Origin: Photobacterium frigidiphilum
Lineage (GTDB): Bacteria > Pseudomonadota > Gammaproteobacteria > Enterobacterales > Vibrionaceae
Assembly (NCBI RefSeq): GCF_003025615.1
Contig: NZ_PYMJ01000004.1
Location: 62,001-126,000, forward strand
Reading direction: 5' to 3'
Length of the DNA: 64,000 nucleotides
Shown here: one piece after another, positions 25,305 to 35,307 of the stretch
Layout: every line of letters starts with the position of its first letter
Position numbering within the stretch: position 1 is the stretch's first letter
Translations under genes and position numbers: made by a program
The notes under the pieces: generated by a model
The model's input: only the letters and a program-made list of their open reading frames with translations
Told to the model about the DNA's origin: nothing
The model's database searches: none

Positions 25305-26180
25305 CTATTGAAATATCACCAAAGTAGCAGCAACCGCAACAAGTAATAATGCAAAGATGTCTTTTCTACGGGTTTGTTCTTTTAGCCAAAAGGCAGAGAT
25401 GAGCATCATAAAGAAAATTTCAATCTGACCTAACGTTTTCACGTAAGGAACAGTTTGTAATGACATAGCACTGAACCAGCCTAATGAACCGAAGAAACTG
25501 GCAATACTGGTCATTGTTACAAGTTTTCTTTGTTTAAACATCTGCCTGAGTGTTTCTTTATCACGTATAAATAAGTACGTAGTCAGTATTAGAGTTTGAA
25601 TAAAGATAACTAAGAATAAAATCCATGCTGCACTATGAGGGAAAGGTAACGATAAGCTCAGGCTGGCTTCTCTAATCCATAGTGATGTAAGGGCGAATGC
25701 AGTACTGCATGCAAGCCCAATAGCGACGGTTTTGATAGATATATTTCTAATCATATCTGGCGAGCTTAAAATTAATACTGCGATAGCACCAACTGCAACG
25801 CCAAGCCAGCCCCAGTAAGTTAATGTTGTACCAAAAAATAAAACGCCGAGAAAGGCTGCGACAGGTGCCTCACATTTTGCTAAGCCAGCCCCAACAGCAA
25901 AGTTTTTTTGCTTAAATAGAACAACCATCAGTGCTGTTGCTACAATTTGCATGACAGCTGCACTAATAATGAAGCCCCAAGATTTAGCAGAGAAGCTGGG
26001 TAGGCCTGTGGGTTGCCATTGATAAAGGCCATAGAGATATAACAAAGCCAATGGACTAGCCAAAAGAAAGCGAGAGAGGGTAACACCGATAACATTTAAC
26101 TGTTTGCTTAATTTACTCTGAAAAGCATTTCGCCATGCCTGACAAAAAGCGGCAAAACAGGTTAAAACAATCCAACTCAT
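25305..26180 (-). CDS. EamA-family (DMT) transporter
   Basis: 291 residues with ten hydrophobic segments arranged as two EamA repeats of five (for example FIISAAVMQIVATALMVVLF and the C-terminal FFMMLISAFWLKEQTRRKD). These proteins export amino acids or other metabolites, substrate unpredictable. It is a single minus-strand gene. It diverges from the gene at 26244, with 63 bases between. Confidence 0.8.
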   Translation of the reverse strand: MSWIVLTCFAAFCQAWRNAFQSKLSKQLNVIGVTLSRFLLASPLALLYLYGLYQWQPTGLPSFSAKSWGFIISAAVMQIVATALMVVLFKQKNFAVGAGLAKCEAPVAAFLGVLFFGTTLTYWGWLGVAVGAIAVLILSSPDMIRNISIKTVAIGLACSTAFALTSLWIREASLSLSLPFPHSAAWILFLVIFIQTLILTTYLFIRDKETLRQMFKQRKLVTMTSIASFFGSLGWFSAMSLQTVPYVKTLGQIEIFFMMLISAFWLKEQTRRKDIFALLLVAVAATLVIFQ

Positions 26181-26243
26181 CTTCGTCTCTTGTTCTTTAA
26201 AAGTTATGAAGGTAAATCATAAAGTGTTGTTGTTAATAATGAT

Positions 26244-26972
26244 ATGGTCTTTGAAAATATCGGCTACAAGTACCTAAGTGGCTGGGAGGGGACGTTGAAA
26301 AGTTCCGAAATATTTGAGTTATTAACGAAAGATGATACAAAAGCAAGAAATCAGTTTACTGATGACTTCAGAGTTGAGTTAGGTCATTTATCTAATACCT
26401 TTTCAGAAGCATTTTCTCTTCTTGATGATTCAGACTGTGCAAAAGAGGATTCACATCGAGCAAACCTTGTGTCGAGGTATCTTTATTTAGCTGTAGAATC
26501 TGCAGTTACAGCCGTTCAGCTATTGTCTACCGGACATATTGCACCAGCAGGGAATTCAATGCGAATCTCTTATGAATCATTGTGTATGGCAACGTTGTTA
26601 AAGAAAGATGTTCAAATTCAGATCGCTAATGGCAAACATGTATTTAATTTCTATGATGAGTTTAAGAAAAAAACATCAAATGCACGAGCAGATAAAGCAT
26701 TAAATCTAGTAATAAAAAACAAAGAAGTGCTAGGCTTAAACGAAGAGGGAGCTACCTTCCTAAAAGTCGCTAAAAACTTCTACAATAGTTACAGCCATGC
26801 GAGTGACATTCTTATTCATTCAAAAGTAAAACCATCAACAAGCCAACTTTATGTCGGTGGTGGCTACGATTTAGAAAGAATAAATGACTTTAAAATTCAA
26901 ATAGATTTTATAACTCGCTATAGTAAGAATTTGAGCAGTTGGATTACAGCTGTAGCATACAATGCCGCATAA
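26244..26972 (+). CDS. Hypothetical helical protein
   Basis: 242 residues, soluble, mostly helical, no signal peptide or Cys motif. A central part (RYLYLAVESAVTAVQLLSTG ... NSMRISYESLCMATLL) recalls the helical bundle of DUF5677-type proteins, but I am not sure. NFYNSYSHASDILIH later in the sequence has an S/N-x-x-S-H pattern also seen in that group. Divergent from the EamA gene. Function unknown. Confidence 0.5.
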   Translation: MVFENIGYKYLSGWEGTLKSSEIFELLTKDDTKARNQFTDDFRVELGHLSNTFSEAFSLLDDSDCAKEDSHRANLVSRYLYLAVESAVTAVQLLSTGHIAPAGNSMRISYESLCMATLLKKDVQIQIANGKHVFNFYDEFKKKTSNARADKALNLVIKNKEVLGLNEEGATFLKVAKNFYNSYSHASDILIHSKVKPSTSQLYVGGGYDLERINDFKIQIDFITRYSKNLSSWITAVAYNAA

Positions 26973-26993
26973 CCGTTGATAGAGCGTTTATCA

Positions 26994-27275
26994 CTAAGCT
27001 TTGATTCTGTTGTTGCGAACTAAGCCGCGCCGCACGTTTTTGCAGAGTTTTCCAAAGCTATATAGCTCATCAAAACTAGGGGATATACCTCGGTCTATAG
27101 CGTATTGCCAATAGGTGAGGTCTGTATCTACAAGTTCCATGAGTTTTTTAGGGCATCCGATACAGCTATTATCAACGCCGCACACAAAAGTATCGGAGTC
27201 ATATAATGGAAACTCCTTTTTGACGGCATCAATGATTTGTTGCATAGCGGTAATTCTGTCGGGTTTCTTGCTCAT
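26994..27275 (-). CDS. Conserved small Cys-containing protein
   Basis: 93 residues beginning MSKKPDRITAMQQIIDAVKK. It contains FVCGVDNSCIGCPKKLME (about 31-48), a C-x6-C-x2-C-P cluster suited to metal or Fe-S binding, then a fourth Cys in GKLCKNVRR. The family is unknown to me but the composition looks like a real conserved gene rather than noise. Convergent with the gene ending at 26972. Confidence 0.6.
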   Translation of the reverse strand: MSKKPDRITAMQQIIDAVKKEFPLYDSDTFVCGVDNSCIGCPKKLMELVDTDLTYWQYAIDRGISPSFDELYSFGKLCKNVRRGLVRNNRIKA

Positions 27276-27716
27276 ACTAACGGTGATTTCTCTAAAAGTT
27301 GAAGTGAGTATTATAAAGTGAGTTACTGTGGTGGCAACTCCGCAAAAGTGGTAATTGAATATTCAATTTTACCAGTAAATGCCTATGAGCTAATAATGGT
27401 TCTAGTATTCTAAGGCTACATTTTATCTCACGCTACACTCGTCAATTTTGTTCTTGCTTGGCTAGCCTTACAACGCTCATTTGTTCAACATCCTTACCCT
27501 TTGATAAACAAACAGTGTTTGAACGTTTTAGGTTTAATGTATCTTAATCAAATGATATATTAATTATACATGTTTAATGGTGCGAACATAAGCATGAGTC
27601 TTAAGTCGGTTGCTATTGTGTGTCGTTTAGTTATGCATCAGATACGGTGCTGTGAAAAAATGCAAGATTAAGATCGTTAAATAAAGGTTGTTAGCACATA
27701 AAAGGAAGTATCAATA
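27276..27716. other. 441-base gene-free interval
   Basis: AT-rich, without a supported gene on either strand. No tRNA, terminator hairpin or recognised operator was found. It holds the promoters of the two divergent neighbours. Confidence 0.4.
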
Positions 27717-28160
27717 ATGTATGGTTTTCTACTGGCAATTCATATCCTGTCTGCCACTGTTTGGACAGGCGGACATATTGTTTTGTCCTGCGTTATTTTA
27801 CCGAGCGTTTTAAAAAATCGCTCGCCTCAAGAGTTACTCAAATTTGAAGAGGCATATGAAAAAATAGGTATGCCAGCACTCATTATTCAGGTAATTAGTG
27901 GGCTAATGCTAGCGTATCACTTAGTGCCTGATGTGTCGTTGTGGTTTGATTTTTCTAACCCGTTGGCTCATGGAATCGTCGCAAAATTAAGTTTACTCGC
28001 GCTGACTGTAATGTTTGCGCTAGATGCGAGATTTCGAGTGATACCTAAATTATCAGAAGAAAACCTCGTTGATATGGCGTTACATATCATTCCAGTGACT
28101 GTTCTCTCAATTTTGTTTGTATTAGTCGGTGTATCGTTTCGTACAGGATGGTTGATGTAA
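27717..28160 (+). CDS. CopD-family membrane protein
   Basis: 147 residues with four predicted transmembrane helices. The N-terminus LLAIHILSATVWTGGHIVLS carries the H-x(6)-W-x-G-G pattern of CopD/YebZ-type proteins, where the His may bind copper or haem. CopD members are associated with copper handling or cytochrome assembly. No copper gene is adjacent. AAAGGAAG precedes the ATG. Confidence 0.7.
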   Translation: MYGFLLAIHILSATVWTGGHIVLSCVILPSVLKNRSPQELLKFEEAYEKIGMPALIIQVISGLMLAYHLVPDVSLWFDFSNPLAHGIVAKLSLLALTVMFALDARFRVIPKLSEENLVDMALHIIPVTVLSILFVLVGVSFRTGWLM

Positions 28161-28220
28161 GTCTGAGCGGTGTTCTTTTTATGACTTATCAAGAATGCTA
28201 TTAGACATTGAAGGAAGCAT

Positions 28221-28643
28221 ATGGAAATTAAAACATTTTCTGATAAATACCGAAATGCTTTGCGAAGCATCTATCTCGAATCAAGAAAATCCACTTTTAC
28301 TTGGCTAGAAACCAGTACATATCAGTTATTAGATTTTGACCAAGATACAGAAGCAGAGCGTATTCACGTAGCACTTGAGGGTGATGATGTTTTAGGGTTT
28401 ATCTCTGTGTGGGAGCCTGACAATTTCATCCATCACCTTTATGTGTCAGATCATGCCAATGGAATAGGTGTGGGTACACAATTGTTAGAAACCGCCAAAA
28501 ATTTAAGCGACAAACCGCTAACGTTGAAATGCATGAACAAAAATGACATGGCGCTAAAATTCTATACGTCAAAAGGCTTTGTTATTGCGTCTCAAGGATC
28601 TGATGATTATTGTGATTACTACGTAATGACCAATTGTCTATAA
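28221..28643 (+). CDS. GNAT family N-acetyltransferase
   Basis: 140 residues. HHLYVSDHANGIGVGTQLLE (about 72-91) is motif A with the acetyl-CoA loop, and LKCMNKNDMALKFYTSKGFV the C-terminal motif. The gene is complete, with GAAGGAAGC before its ATG. It lies 40 bases ahead of the phosphotransferase gene, so the pair may be co-transcribed. Substrate unknown. Confidence 0.8.
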   Translation: MEIKTFSDKYRNALRSIYLESRKSTFTWLETSTYQLLDFDQDTEAERIHVALEGDDVLGFISVWEPDNFIHHLYVSDHANGIGVGTQLLETAKNLSDKPLTLKCMNKNDMALKFYTSKGFVIASQGSDDYCDYYVMTNCL

Positions 28644-28683
28644 AGATTTAGTTAGCCGAAAATTGACATTAATAAGGTACAGC

Positions 28684-29457
28684 ATGGAAGAGCTTGAAGG
28701 CGGTCGAGAAGGGCAAATTAAACGTTCTGGTGATAAGGTTTATCGACCTTGTGGTTTTTGGTCTCAATCGATTCATCATTTATTTACACACCTTAAAGCT
28801 GAGCAGTTTTATTCAGCACCAGAAGCATTTGGTTTTGATAACAAGGGCAATGAAATTCTCTCATATATCGCGGGAGATGTTTATAACTACCCGCTAGTTG
28901 GTGCTATTGCGACAACTGAAGCACTTTGTTCAGCAGCTGCGTTGTTGTGTCAGTACCACGATGCCACTGTATCTTTTGTTCAACGTGAACAATGCAGTGA
29001 TTTGAAGTGGCTTTTACCTATAAGAGAGCCTCAAGAGGTTATCTGTCATGGCGATTATGCGCCATATAATGTGGCATTAAATGGTTGTCGTGTTGTTGGT
29101 ATCTTTGATTTTGACACCGCACATCCTGCGCCAAGAGTTTGGGATGTCGCTTATGCTGTTTATTGTTGGGCACCCTTTAAAACGAATACCTATGATTCAT
29201 TAGGTGATATTGCAGAACAATCGAGACGTGCAAAGCAATTTTGTGATTCTTATGGTCTATCAAGTGAAAGCCGTGAACATTTAGTCGATACGATGATAGT
29301 TAGAATACAAACATTGCTAGATTATATGCGTGATGAAGCTACCAAAGGTAATGAGACATTTATTGCCAACCTTCAAGATGGTCATCATTTAGCGTATATA
29401 GCAGATATTGAATATTTACAGTGTAATAAAGCGTACATCACACGCTGTTTGTTCTAG
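28684..29457 (+). CDS. Aminoglycoside phosphotransferase-family protein
   Basis: 257 residues with the APH/choline-kinase fold. The catalytic Brenner motif is VICHGDYAPYNVAL (H-G-D-x4-N) and the Mg-binding DFD lies in GIFDFDTAHPAP. The start ATG 28684 is preferred over 28663 because AAGGTACAG precedes it. Members phosphorylate aminoglycosides, homoserine, choline or unknown metabolites. This one is not close to a known resistance enzyme by eye, so resistance should not be assumed. Confidence 0.75.
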   Translation: MEELEGGREGQIKRSGDKVYRPCGFWSQSIHHLFTHLKAEQFYSAPEAFGFDNKGNEILSYIAGDVYNYPLVGAIATTEALCSAAALLCQYHDATVSFVQREQCSDLKWLLPIREPQEVICHGDYAPYNVALNGCRVVGIFDFDTAHPAPRVWDVAYAVYCWAPFKTNTYDSLGDIAEQSRRAKQFCDSYGLSSESREHLVDTMIVRIQTLLDYMRDEATKGNETFIANLQDGHHLAYIADIEYLQCNKAYITRCLF

Positions 29458-29487
29458 CAGAAAGAAGAGGTTAAGGCTTGTTAGTTC

Positions 29488-30159
29488 TCATATAGCTTTC
29501 TTAGTTTCATCTACACCAATTAAAACGGATTCATGGTTATCTAGCCATTGGGGGTATTTCTTCATTGCTTTAGAAAATAGTGGGTTTTGATAATGTGTAT
29601 TTAACCAGCGTTGAATGTTTGTATAGGGGGAGTGTAGATACCACTTTCGATCAACACGGGAAAATTGACGTACAAAAGGTAAAAGTGCGTAATCAGCTAA
29701 ACAAGGTTTATCACTCATCAAATACTCACTGCTCGTTAAGCGTCCTTCAAGATCAGTAATGAAAATCTCGCACTGGTTGCGATAAAACACTTCTGCTATA
29801 TCATGATAACGCGCGGCAACTTTATATTTTTCTAACGATTCGACAAACTCATTGTCGTTACGGTGAATAAGGTTAAGCATGGTAGGCAGAGCATCAGTAC
29901 TTTCTTTAACAAGTAGATTACTCGGATCGCTTTGTTGCAATGCCCAAAGCATGATATCAATACTTTCATCAATGACGGTTGAATCGGCAAGCACTAACAC
30001 CGGGACTGTTGCTTTAGGTGACACTGCAATCATCTCGGCAGGAATATTCTTCATCACAATATCGCGTAACATAACAGGCTGCTTTGCCAATAGTATTCCT
30101 ATTCTTGCTCGCATCGCATAAGGGCATCGTCGTAAAGAATACAGTATTGGAAGCGTCAT
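29488..30159 (-). CDS. Glutathione S-transferase-like protein
   Basis: 223 residues. The N-terminal thioredoxin-like domain has RRCPYAMRAR (Cys about residue 10, glutaredoxin-like CPYA), the cis-Pro in ATVPVLVL and the glutathione-binding VIDESIDIM. A helical C-terminal domain follows (SDKPCLADYALLPFVRQF). It probably conjugates or reduces with glutathione. Start 30159 (AGGCAATAATATG) is favoured over 30186. It lies downstream of the ybiT terminator on the same strand. Confidence 0.75.
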   Translation of the reverse strand: MTLPILYSLRRCPYAMRARIGILLAKQPVMLRDIVMKNIPAEMIAVSPKATVPVLVLADSTVIDESIDIMLWALQQSDPSNLLVKESTDALPTMLNLIHRNDNEFVESLEKYKVAARYHDIAEVFYRNQCEIFITDLEGRLTSSEYLMSDKPCLADYALLPFVRQFSRVDRKWYLHSPYTNIQRWLNTHYQNPLFSKAMKKYPQWLDNHESVLIGVDETKKAI

Positions 30160-30187
30160 ATTATTGCCTAGGTATGTATAAATCATA

Positions 30188-30240
30188 AAAAAGCTGACCT
30201 CATATTGAACTCTGACGAGTTACTATGCGATCAGCTTTAT
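30188..30240 (-). terminator. Terminator after ybiT
   Basis: On the minus strand a long interrupted hairpin (GCTGA outer stem with TCAGC, inner CATA/TATG and AACTC/GAGTT pairs) is followed by TTTTTT. The plus strand has TTTATTTATT on the other side, so it may work both ways. Confidence 0.7.
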
Positions 30241-30276
30241 TTATTGTATTACACTATGCGACTTTTTTGTGTCTGA

Positions 30277-31863
30277 TTATGCTTTATTTGATTGGTACTC
30301 GTTGAACGTACCTTGGAAGTTAATCATTTTATTATCTTTAATGTCGATAATGCGTGTAGCCAGTGATGAAACGAATTCACGGTCGTGGCTAACGAAAATA
30401 AGCGTACCTTGGTACACTTTTAATGCGTTGTTTAATGCTTCAATCGCTTCCATATCCATGTGGTTAGTTGGTTCATCCATGATTAACACGTTAATGTCCA
30501 TCAGCATTAGCATACCAAATAACAAACGGTTCTTTTCACCACCAGAACAACTGCGTGCTTTTTTGTTTGCGTCATCTTCAGTAAACAGAAGGCGACCTAA
30601 CATACCGCGAATCATAAGATCATTGTGCTTCTCAGTACGGTACTGAGAAATCCAATCAAACAGGTTAAGATCGTTATCGAAATATGCAGAGCTATCTTGT
30701 GGGCAGTAACCAACAGAAGCATTTTCAGACCACTTAATCACACCTTCATTTGGTTGTAGCTTATTCACTAAACAGCGTAAAAACGTTGATTTACCTACGC
30801 CATTTTCACCGATAACGGCGAGTTTAGCGCCAGCTTCAAGAATAAGGTCGCCACCTTCAAATAACATTTCGCCATCAAAACCGTGACCAACATCTTCAAG
30901 GACTAATGCTTGGCGGTGCATTTTTTTACCATCTTGGAATTTTAACGATGGTGTCATGCGGCTTGATGATTTAACGTCATCAAGTTTGATCTTGTCTAAT
31001 TTCTTCGCGCGTGAGCTAGCTTGTTTTGCTTTAGATGCGTTAGCGCCAAAGCGGTTAACGAAGTCTTGTAACTCTACCATTTCAGCACTTTTCTTCGCAT
31101 TACCCGCAAGTAATTGCTCTTGGATTAGTGCCGCAGCTTCCATGAAATATTCATAGTTACCAGGGTAAATACGCAGTTCGCCGTAATCAATGTCTGCCAT
31201 ATGCGTACAGACAGTGTTTAAGAAGTGTCTGTCGTGCGAGATGATGATCATGGTGCACTTACGCTTGTTAAGTTCACCACCTAACCAGTTAATGGTGTGA
31301 ATATCCAAGTTGTTGGTTGGTTCATCCAGTAACAAGATATCAGGGTTAGAAAATAATGATTGTGCAAGTAGCACACGCAACTTACGACCAGGGGCAATTT
31401 GCTGCATTGAACCGAAGTGGAATTCTTCTTCAATACCAGCTTCTAGTAAAATATCACCCGCACGGCTTTCAGCACTGTAGCCGTCCATCTCTGCGAATTC
31501 ACTTTCAAGCTCACCCACTTTCATACCATCTTCTTCGCTCATTTCTGGCAGCGAATAAATGCGTTCACGTTCTTGCTTTATTTCCCAAAGCTTAGCGTCA
31601 CCCATAATCACGGTGTCGATAACACTGTATTCTTCGAACGCAAATTGATCTTGGCTTAGTGTGCCAACTTTCTGGCCTGGAGTAATTGATACATTGCCAG
31701 AAGTCGGTGCTAATTCACCGCTGAGAATTTTCATCAATGTGGATTTACCACAACCGTTAGCGCCGATTAAACCGTAGCGGTTGCCGTTACCAAATTTGGC
31801 AGAAATGTTTTCAAATAATGGCTCAGGGCCAAATTGCATTGTGATATTTGCGGTCGAGATCAA
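30277..31863 (-). CDS. ybiT: ABC-F ATPase YbiT
   Basis: 528 residues, collinear with E. coli YbiT (530). Two ABC domains with Walker [13 protein letters not shown] (about 32-43) and GENGVGKST (about 347), signature motifs and Walker [12 protein letters not shown] / [11 protein letters not shown]. There are no membrane segments; the two are joined by the P-site tRNA interaction linker with [21 protein letters not shown] proteins bind the ribosomal E site and relieve stalled translation. Starts 31863. Upstream (31864-32208) is an AT-rich intergenic region without other recognised features. Confidence 0.93.
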   Translation of the reverse strand: MISTANITMQFGPEPLFENISAKFGNGNRYGLIGANGCGKSTLMKILSGELAPTSGNVSITPGQKVGTLSQDQFAFEEYSVIDTVIMGDAKLWEIKQERERIYSLPEMSEEDGMKVGELESEFAEMDGYSAESRAGDILLEAGIEEEFHFGSMQQIAPGRKLRVLLAQSLFSNPDILLLDEPTNNLDIHTINWLGGELNKRKCTMIIISHDRHFLNTVCTHMADIDYGELRIYPGNYEYFMEAAALIQEQLLAGNAKKSAEMVELQDFVNRFGANASKAKQASSRAKKLDKIKLDDVKSSSRMTPSLKFQDGKKMHRQALVLEDVGHGFDGEMLFEGGDLILEAGAKLAVIGENGVGKSTFLRCLVNKLQPNEGVIKWSENASVGYCPQDSSAYFDNDLNLFDWISQYRTEKHNDLMIRGMLGRLLFTEDDANKKARSCSGGEKNRLLFGMLMLMDINVLIMDEPTNHMDMEAIEALNNALKVYQGTLIFVSHDREFVSSLATRIIDIKDNKMINFQGTFNEYQSNKA

Positions 31864-32217
31864 AAGAGTGTCCTAGCTGTTTACTAACAGGTTAATTATC
31901 TGACTTACTGTTTATGAATAAACGAGCTCAGGATAAGTACTGCGAAAGTAAGGTGCGTATTAGTGTGATTAGGGTCACGGATTATACAGAGTTTACCTTG
32001 AAGATGTCGAGCGGTAGAGGCAAGTAATATATACAGTAGGAGACTTTATTTGTAATAGATGGCGATTTTGAGTCTTTAGTGCATTGTTGTTTACGGTAAT
32101 TAGATAAAAGTAAATCTACTATTTTCTTTTTAATCATTGGTTTACTGTTACACTTTGCTGTAGATCCTTTGTCATACAAATTGATTAAATATATAATAAC
32201 GCTGATGATTGAGTGAA
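31864..32217. other. Intergenic region between ybiT and phosphoesterase genes
   Basis: About 350 bases, AT-rich, between divergent genes. No reading frame I can support and no recognised operator. It must hold both promoters. Confidence 0.4.
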
Positions 32218-32961
32218 ATGAAAATATACCAAGTAAGTGATTGTCACCTTCAAGCTGGTAATACCGAGGCTAGCGCCAATCTAGTCCGTGCTTTACAGCA
32301 CATAGAGCGCAATGGCGATGGTGCTATTTTACTGCTAACTGGCGACTTGGTTTGTAACCCTTCGGTAGACGTTTATGAGCATTTTAGAGAAATCATAGAG
32401 GCTCATGTATCGATCCGTGAAATATATGCCATTGCTGGTAATCACGATGACTTTGAAATGATGAAGGCTGTATTTAAGAGCAGTCGTATTATGGTTAAGA
32501 AAACGGTAAAACTGGCGATTGGTTGCCGGCTGATCTTTGTCGATTCAAGTCAAAAGCCTTTAACCAATATGCCGCTTGGATCGGGTCGTGTTTCAAACAA
32601 AGATCTTAGTTTGCTGAAGAAATGGTCACGAAAAACAGCCTCAATCGTTGTTGTACATCATCCCGTGGTTGATGTGGGTACAGAGTGGTTCACTCAAATT
32701 GGAATAGAAAACAAAGCTGCAGTAGTAAGAGCGATACATCATCATACTCTTTCCGTTATTAGTGGGCATGCACACTCTTTCTTCAAGGTGCCGCTAAAAG
32801 AGGGGACAAGCCAAATTGTTTGTCCTGCTACGTGCTATGGCTTTGATCACGCCAACCCTTGTTATGAAAGGAATGAAGAGATTGGAATTATGTCTTATAA
32901 CATTGAAATCGAGAGGGAAGGGTTTAGTGTACAAGAGTCCATAATACCGATTAATCGTTAG
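32218..32961 (+). CDS. CpdA-like metallophosphoesterase
   Basis: 247 residues of calcineurin-like phosphoesterase with every metal motif: SDCHLQ (D-x-H), LTGDLV, AGNHDDF, VVHHPV and SGHAHSFF. This order and spacing resemble CpdA, the 3',5'-cyclic AMP phosphodiesterase (about 275 residues). The query is slightly shorter, so it may be a paralogue. The ATG at 32218 is taken; a TTG at 32209 is in frame. It is followed 26 bases later by a small hypothetical gene. Confidence 0.8.
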   Translation: MKIYQVSDCHLQAGNTEASANLVRALQHIERNGDGAILLLTGDLVCNPSVDVYEHFREIIEAHVSIREIYAIAGNHDDFEMMKAVFKSSRIMVKKTVKLAIGCRLIFVDSSQKPLTNMPLGSGRVSNKDLSLLKKWSRKTASIVVVHHPVVDVGTEWFTQIGIENKAAVVRAIHHHTLSVISGHAHSFFKVPLKEGTSQIVCPATCYGFDHANPCYERNEEIGIMSYNIEIEREGFSVQESIIPINR

Positions 32962-32987
32962 CATTTGTCATAAAAGAGATACACAGT

Positions 32988-33326
32988 ATGAACGATCTTT
33001 ACACTTACATTACCGCCACAAAAGGTGAAACTACCGAATTAAAACTCGTTAGCCATGAGTCGGTTGATACATCTTATAAAGATCAAGGTATCGAGGTTGA
33101 CTGTACAGAGTCGTTATTTACATTTTCAAATGGCGTGATAATAAAACATTGCATTGAGTCTGAGCTTTTTGAAGCCAATGAACAGGCGTGCCCAGAGTGC
33201 TGGATTTCGTACGAAGTGATTTCAGAATTAGGGAATACGTTAGTACAGCCTAAAAGAAAGACATTTATAAACCATTGCCAAGAATCGTTTTGGCTCAAAA
33301 TTAATAAGCAACACGTAAATACATAA
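32988..33326 (+). CDS. Hypothetical protein
   Basis: 112 residues, acidic, beginning MNDLYTYITATKGETTELKL. No signal peptide or membrane segment. A CPECW motif near residue 70 and an earlier DCTES are the only Cys features. Family not recognised. It probably shares the transcript of the phosphoesterase gene. Confidence 0.5.
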   Translation: MNDLYTYITATKGETTELKLVSHESVDTSYKDQGIEVDCTESLFTFSNGVIIKHCIESELFEANEQACPECWISYEVISELGNTLVQPKRKTFINHCQESFWLKINKQHVNT

Positions 33327-33597
33327 AAAATTATATCCCAAAGATGTTTATTGATTGGTACTCAATTCCCTTTAGTACAGTGGCTGTCTTACCATAACCT
33401 CCTCTAGAGCTTAATTATTCATAGGGTTCTTCACTGTGTTCGTCTTGTTACAGTGAGTGTTTCTCTATTTTTCAATATCCAACTTATTGCATTTGTTTTT
33501 TTGTGATAGGTATAGCGTTTTTACATTTGGTTACATAATACTTTGTGGGTAATAAGTAGGTAGTTTTCTTATATGTAAATAACGTAGTGGTTATAAA

Positions 33598-35124
33598 ATG
33601 GATATTATTAAAGAGTCAAAGAGAACATTTCAATTCCCAACCGCATTCACAATCTTGTTTGTAATTATGTTAGTTGCCATTGGTCTTACATGGATTGTTC
33701 CTGCTGGATCATATTCAAAATTAGCGTATAGCGAAAATGATAATACGTTACAGATAGCTAGCCCATCAGGGAATGTAACAACAGTAGCAGCAACTCAAGA
33801 TGAGTTGAAAAAGCTTAATATCAATATTGATATTGAACAGTTCGTTAACGGTGTAATACGAAAGCCAATAGCAATACCAGATACTTATCAACAAGTTGAA
33901 CAAGCGCCGAAAGGATTGTTGGATGTTGCTGTTTCAATAGTTGAAGGCACAATTGAAGGTGCAGACATTATTGTTTTTATTTTGATATTGGGTGGCATGA
34001 TTGGAGTAATAAATAAAACAGGGGCATTTGATGCTGGTTTAATAAGTTTATCTGAAAAAACGAAAGGACGAGAATTCCTATTTGTTGCTTTAGTTTGTAT
34101 CGTTATGGCATTGGGTGGAACCACTTGTGGTTTGGAAGAAGAAGCTGTCGCGTTTTACCCGATTCTTGTTCCTATTTTTCTAGCGCTAGGGTTTGACTCT
34201 ATTGTTTGCGTAGGCGCAATATTCCTTGCAGCATCCATTGGTACAGCTTTTTCAACCATCAACCCATTTTCTGTTGTTATCGCATCTAATGCGGCTGGCA
34301 TATCTTTTACTGAAGGGTTGGGTGTTAGGGCCTTTGGGCTAGTCGTTGGAACTACTGTGGTTATCGGTTATTTGTATTGGTACTGTCAAAAAATTAAAGC
34401 TGATCCTTCATTTTCTTATACTTATGAAGACCGAGAATCATTTAAAGCGCGATTTTTAAAAAGCGACAACCTCTCAGGTAATGTGCCTTTCACTACACGC
34501 CGTAAAGTGATTCTCGCTTTATTTGCAATCGCATTCCCAGTAATGATATGGGGCGTTTCTATGGGGGGATGGTGGTTTCCGCAGATGGCGGCATCTTTCT
34601 TAACTATCGCTATAATAATAATCTTCATTTCAGGCCTAAAAGAAAAAGAAGCTGTTGAAGCTTTTACCCAAGGGGCGTCTGAGTTAGTCGCAGTATCATT
34701 AATCATTGGAATGGCGCGTGGTGTAAATATTGTTCTTGAGCAAGGAATGGTTTCAGACACAATATTAGCCTATGCATCTGGTCTTGTATCAGGCATGCAT
34801 GGCAGTGTATTTGCTGTTTCTCAAATGATTGTCTTTTTCTTCCTTGGGTTAGTTGTTCCATCTTCATCTGGCCTTGCTGTATTAGCGATGCCAATCATGG
34901 CACCACTCGCAGATACCGTGATGATACCTCGTGATATTGTGGTATCAGCCTATAACTGGGGGCAATACTCAATGCTATTTTTAGCACCTACAGGATTAGT
35001 TTTAGTTACCCTGCAGATGCTCGATATTCCATTTAACAAGTGGGTTAAATTCGTACTTCCTATCGTTGGCTTCTTACTTGTGTTTGGCTCTATTCTTTTG
35101 GTTGCACAAGTCATGATGCTTTAG
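33598..35124 (+). CDS. yfcC: YfcC-family transporter
   Basis: 508 residues, the length of E. coli YfcC (506). It begins with a TFQFPTAFTILFVIMLVAIG segment and a WIVPAGSYSKL turn, both typical. A large extracytoplasmic loop (about 45-110) is followed by about 11 further transmembrane helices. GGTTCGLEEEAVAFYPILVP is the family signature. YfcC-like proteins are placed in the arginine/ornithine or basic amino-acid antiporter group; the substrate is not proven. It is monocistronic, with a hairpin after the stop. Confidence 0.85.
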   Translation: MDIIKESKRTFQFPTAFTILFVIMLVAIGLTWIVPAGSYSKLAYSENDNTLQIASPSGNVTTVAATQDELKKLNINIDIEQFVNGVIRKPIAIPDTYQQVEQAPKGLLDVAVSIVEGTIEGADIIVFILILGGMIGVINKTGAFDAGLISLSEKTKGREFLFVALVCIVMALGGTTCGLEEEAVAFYPILVPIFLALGFDSIVCVGAIFLAASIGTAFSTINPFSVVIASNAAGISFTEGLGVRAFGLVVGTTVVIGYLYWYCQKIKADPSFSYTYEDRESFKARFLKSDNLSGNVPFTTRRKVILALFAIAFPVMIWGVSMGGWWFPQMAASFLTIAIIIIFISGLKEKEAVEAFTQGASELVAVSLIIGMARGVNIVLEQGMVSDTILAYASGLVSGMHGSVFAVSQMIVFFFLGLVVPSSSGLAVLAMPIMAPLADTVMIPRDIVVSAYNWGQYSMLFLAPTGLVLVTLQMLDIPFNKWVKFVLPIVGFLLVFGSILLVAQVMML

Positions 35125-35158
35125 TTTGTTTAATGCATTCTTAATTAACCGACATAAA

Positions 35159-35181
35159 CAAGCCGCTCAATGAGCGGCTTG
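35159..35181 (+). terminator. Hairpin after yfcC
   Basis: AAGCCGCTCA and TGAGCGGCTT form a perfect inverted repeat 35 bases after the yfcC stop. The T-run after it is short (TT), so termination is likely but weaker. The same stem sequence recurs at 52067-52085. Confidence 0.6.
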
Positions 35182-35307
35182 GGTATATGACTCCCTGAAT
35201 GTTTCATAACAATATTAATACCCTATAGTGTTAAATTAATTGCCGATCCTGTTAGTTAACTACTCCGAATGTAGCAAGAATGATTCCTATTTTCATTAGG
35301 AGTCTGC

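Noticed and set aside
28663..29457. APH-like gene as an antibiotic resistance gene
   Set aside because: Only general APH-fold motifs are present; no close resemblance to a named resistance enzyme, and no mobile element next to it.
35270..35307. Fur box before the ABC transporter gene
   Set aside because: AATGATTCCTATTTTCATTA has the general shape but too many mismatches to the GATAAT hexamers.
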